64,000 nucleotides of DNA from G963663315 sp965208975 (GTDB lineage Bacteria; Pseudomonadota; Gammaproteobacteria; Arenicellales; Poriferihabitantaceae), in NCBI GenBank assembly GCA_965208975.1, contig CBDBQH010000001.1, positions 186,001 through 250,000 on the forward strand. Reading direction: 5' to 3'. Both the position numbers and the translations under genes were made by a program. Each line of letters opens with the position of its first letter. The stretch's first letter is position 1. Shown here piece after piece: positions 61,747-64,000 of the stretch. The notes below the pieces were generated by a model. It did no database searches. It was not told where the DNA came from and was given only the letters and a program-made list of their open reading frames with translations.

Positions 61747-61961
61747 GATGTCGGTATAAACCGGGTCATGGCGGATGATGGTAAAGCCAGGTTGACCGGG
61801 GATGTTGATTACCAGTCGGCGATGCAAGTGGCGGACGCGATCACTCCGGTGCCGGGTGGTGTCGGTCCGATGATGAGATGATGATCGCCTGCTTGCTGCG
61901 TAATACGATCATCGCCGCCTGTTGGCAAAACGGCATCGAATTACCTTCGGCGATTGGCTGA
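61747..61961 (+). pseudogene. Second, diverged copy of the folD 3' end
   Basis: It matches 60138-60344 of folD from GATGTCGGTATAAACCGGGTCA to the stop, with scattered substitutions and a short insertion (GATGATGAGATG near 61870) that breaks the frame. It has no start or N-terminal part. Together with folD it brackets about 1.4 kb carrying the methyltransferase fragment, higBA and the small membrane protein. Confidence 0.9.
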
Positions 61962-62003
61962 CCACTTCCCCAAGGCGAGGAGGATCGGGAATTGACGATG
62001 TGA

Positions 62004-62100
62004 CGATTGGTGCGAGGGCTGCAAGAGACCGGGTTTAAGCCGAGCCAAGCCGAAGCGGTAGCGAAGGCAATCGCGCAAAAAAGAAATGACATCGTGAAAC
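62004..62100 (+). pseudogene. DUF1640-like gene fragment cut by the IS element
   Basis: The frame from TTG 62004 reads LVRGLQETGFKPSQAEAVAKAI, which resembles the N-terminus of DUF1640/coiled-coil proteins. Homology stops at the left end of the IS1380-like element at 62100. No continuation is seen after the element. Confidence 0.5.
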
Positions 62101-63789
62101 CCCAAATCCGCGATAGAGATTTTATAAAGAGTAGAGCGGCCTTGTTGTATACTGTTATTTCGCAAAAACAACATGCACCCGCTGGGTGAACAACAAGGCC
62201 GATGAAGAGTATACCCTATAAAGTATCCCGGACAGACGACAAATTGACTTCACGCAGTGGATTATTGCTGGTGACGGAGAGTATGGATCGTCTGGGTTTA
62301 TCGGAATGGGTAGAGCGGTATTTTCCGTCTGTAGGGAGTAATCGGGGTTATGGGGCCTGGGTGTATGTCCGCACTTTTCTTTTGATGTTGCATGAAGGAG
62401 CGGGGTGTTTGGAAGATGTTCGTAGTTTGCGGCGTGAATCGGCGTTATTGAAGCTGTTGGGGATTCGCAGGATACCGAGTTCGGATGCTTTGGGAGACTG
62501 GTTGCGGCGTCTGGGAAGTAATGGAGTGGGCATCCGTGCGCTGGAGGCAATCAACCGTCATCTGTTGGGCGTAGCCTTGCATCGTTGCCGGGAAGTGACA
62601 TTGGATATTGATGCGACGGCGATATTGTGTAACAAGCGTGGAGCGCAATGGTCTTATCTTCAGGAGCGGGGTTATTTGCCGATGGTGGGACACATAGAAC
62701 AGACGGGTCAGGTGGTTGCGGTAGAGTTTCGTCCTGGCCATGTGTCACCGAGCCAGGATAATCCGGGGTTTATCCGGCGCTGCGAATCGAAGTGGCCTGC
62801 TGGGGTACGGGTATCGGCGGTACGGATCGATGCGGCGGGTTATCAGTCGCGGATACTGGATGATGCTTCGCAGCGGGGTATGGCTTATGCGGTACGCGCC
62901 CGTCTGGACGAAAGCATGAAGGAGATGATTCGCAGCCGTCCGCAATCGTCCTGGCAACCGGTATTGGGTCGTGACGGCGAGGGAACCGGAGAGGAGAGTT
63001 GCCGTTTTGTACACACGATGCAAGCATCGGAGCGCTCCTTCACGGTGGTGGCGCAACGGCGCAAGAAGCGGGGTCAGCAACGGTTGCCGGAAGCGAATGA
63101 TTCGGTGGGATTGGATGCGGATTATATATACCGGGCTATCGCGACCAACCGGGAGCGGATGAGTGACAGTGAAGTCATCCACTGGTACAACCAGCGCGGT
63201 GAACACTCGGAGAACCGGCTCAAGGAATTGAAGCTGGATATGGGAGCCGACCGACTGCCGTGCAGCGACTTTCATGCCAATGAACTGTATTTCCATTTGT
63301 GCGCCACCGCCTGGAACCTGTTCGCGCTGTTGCGGCTCACCCTGCCGGCGCAGTGGCTGAACCGCCGTGCCGGGACGGTGCGCCAACGGCTGATCCACAT
63401 AGCCGGCAAGGTGGTCTGTCATGGTCGCCAACGGATTCTGAAGATTCAGTCCGAACACTATGCGCTCCTGTCAGAAGCGCTATATCATACGCGGCGCTTC
63501 GCCTTGGCGCCCTGACGGTCTCACACGGTGAGCCGGTTCGTGCCCCGGCTTTTCACCCCCCCTTTTTTTTATGGTCTCTTCGGATGATCAAGGTGGACTG
63601 TGCCTGAAACAGTGGAAAATGACTCCAGTTCCCGCACAAGCACTCCCGCGAACCCGAAACTCCCCGAAAAATCCCTACACGCCGGTCTGATCAGACACAG
63701 AAACCCTGGCCGAACCAGAATATGCACTCCCAATCCGTCAAAATACTACATCAAAACACATTCCTGAATCTCTATCGCGGGATTTGGGT
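62100..63789 (+). mobile_element. IS1380-like insertion sequence, intact (copy 2)
   Basis: Left end CCCCAAATCCGCGATAGAG and right end CTCTATCGCGGGATTTGGGT form terminal inverted repeats. GAAA (62096-62099 and 63790-63793) flanks both ends and may be the target duplication. The element holds one complete transposase gene and about 280 bases of non-coding tail. It is the parent type of the deleted copy at 9642-10774. Confidence 0.88.
62202..63515 (+). CDS. IS1380-family transposase
   Basis: 437 residues. The DDE residues are placed in TLDIDATAI, VRIDAAGYQ and RGEHSENRLKEL, with the C-terminal NELYFHLCATAWNLFALLRL typical of IS1380. The frame has no break, so the element may still move. Confidence 0.87.
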   Translation: MKSIPYKVSRTDDKLTSRSGLLLVTESMDRLGLSEWVERYFPSVGSNRGYGAWVYVRTFLLMLHEGAGCLEDVRSLRRESALLKLLGIRRIPSSDALGDWLRRLGSNGVGIRALEAINRHLLGVALHRCREVTLDIDATAILCNKRGAQWSYLQERGYLPMVGHIEQTGQVVAVEFRPGHVSPSQDNPGFIRRCESKWPAGVRVSAVRIDAAGYQSRILDDASQRGMAYAVRARLDESMKEMIRSRPQSSWQPVLGRDGEGTGEESCRFVHTMQASERSFTVVAQRRKKRGQQRLPEANDSVGLDADYIYRAIATNRERMSDSEVIHWYNQRGEHSENRLKELKLDMGADRLPCSDFHANELYFHLCATAWNLFALLRLTLPAQWLNRRAGTVRQRLIHIAGKVVCHGRQRILKIQSEHYALLSEALYHTRRFALAP

Positions 63790-63864
63790 GAAAGCACCCG
63801 GTGGTATGGAGCGGCCGGAATTGTGATACAGTCCCGGACATTGAACCAAACTGGAGAACCAGCC

Positions 63865-64000
63865 ATGAAAACCACCATCAGACTAATCGCCGTCCTGTTC
63901 CTGTTGCCGGTAGTGTTCGCTGTGAATGCGGAAAACGCAATTATGGAGTGCAGCCCACTTTACGAAAGTAAACGAACAAAATGCCAGACCGGAGACGAAG
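63865..64000 (+). CDS. Secreted protein, N-terminal part (partial)
   Basis: ATG 63865 follows CTGGAGAACC. The first ~24 residues form a signal peptide (MKTTIRLIAVLFLLPVVFAV, then NAEN), and a Cys-containing mature part begins (MECSPLYESKRTKCQ). The gene runs off the window, so the family is not recognisable. Confidence 0.55.
   Translation, partial: MKTTIRLIAVLFLLPVVFAVNAENAIMECSPLYESKRTKCQTGDE

Noticed and set aside
62745..63458. 237-residue frame antisense to the IS1380 transposase
   Set aside because: Shadow of the transposase; it has no family pattern and no ribosome site.

Overview
The window is a chromosomal segment of a Gram-negative bacterium, most probably a marine gammaproteobacterium. 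The evidence is the conserved blocks rplU-rpmA-obgE-proB, murJ-ribF-lspA, yajC-secDF, nrdR-ribDE-ribBA-ribH-nusB-pgpA, plsY-folB-folK and rpmB-rpmG-dut, together with a TPP-riboswitch thiamine operon, the fused ThiD-ThiE and a DMSP lyase gene. Gene density is high, with many 1-4 base start/stop overlaps. No taxonomic marker here allows a genus name.

Layout. 1-9.6 kb: the end of tldD, then pmbA, rppH, a TPP riboswitch driving thiC-thiO-thiS-thiG-thiDE, and ispB. 9.6-13.05 kb: a small accessory island with a decayed IS1380-like element, an exported protein of unknown function and a deleted IS4-like element. 13.1-20.5 kb: ribosomal proteins, obgE, proB, rpsT, murJ, ribF, lspA, a DUF1638 protein and tRNA-Thr(CGU). 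20.5-22.1 kb: a hipA-hipB type module directly abutting the tRNA. 22.3-25.8 kb: a four-gene operon (cupin, Rieske oxygenase, glyoxalase I, glutamine-synthetase-like ligase) that may process an amine. 25.9-28.5 kb: a DUF192 protein and an S9 peptidase.

28.5-43.5 kb is the most unusual region, a sterol-synthesis locus. Six genes run as one overlapping operon: an SdmB-like dehydrogenase/decarboxylase, an SdmA-like Rieske oxygenase, an ERG24/ERG4-type sterol reductase, a CYP51-type P450, a 1158-residue natural fusion of a squalene-epoxidase-like flavoprotein with an oxidosqualene cyclase (DCTAE motif), and a membrane protein resembling the EBP sterol isomerase. Around it lie an FAD oxidoreductase, an RND transporter and a second P450 carrying an N-terminal GPP34 (GOLPH3/Vps74-like) domain. 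Read together, the genes could epoxidise and cyclise squalene, remove the C-14 and C-4 methyls, reduce the C-14 double bond, shift the ring-B double bond, oxidise the product further and move it across the inner membrane. Squalene synthesis genes are not in the window.

43.6-60.3 kb is mostly housekeeping: Sec translocon, riboflavin, NusB, phosphatidylglycerol, folate, ribosomal proteins, dut, an HDAC-family amidohydrolase, a FabD-like protein and folD. It includes an acuI-dddP pair for DMSP cleavage and acrylate-derived detoxification. 60.3-64 kb is a second accessory patch: a truncated methyltransferase joined exactly to the folD stop, a HigBA-type toxin-antitoxin pair, a diverged second copy of the folD 3' end, an intact IS1380-like element, and the start of a secreted protein.
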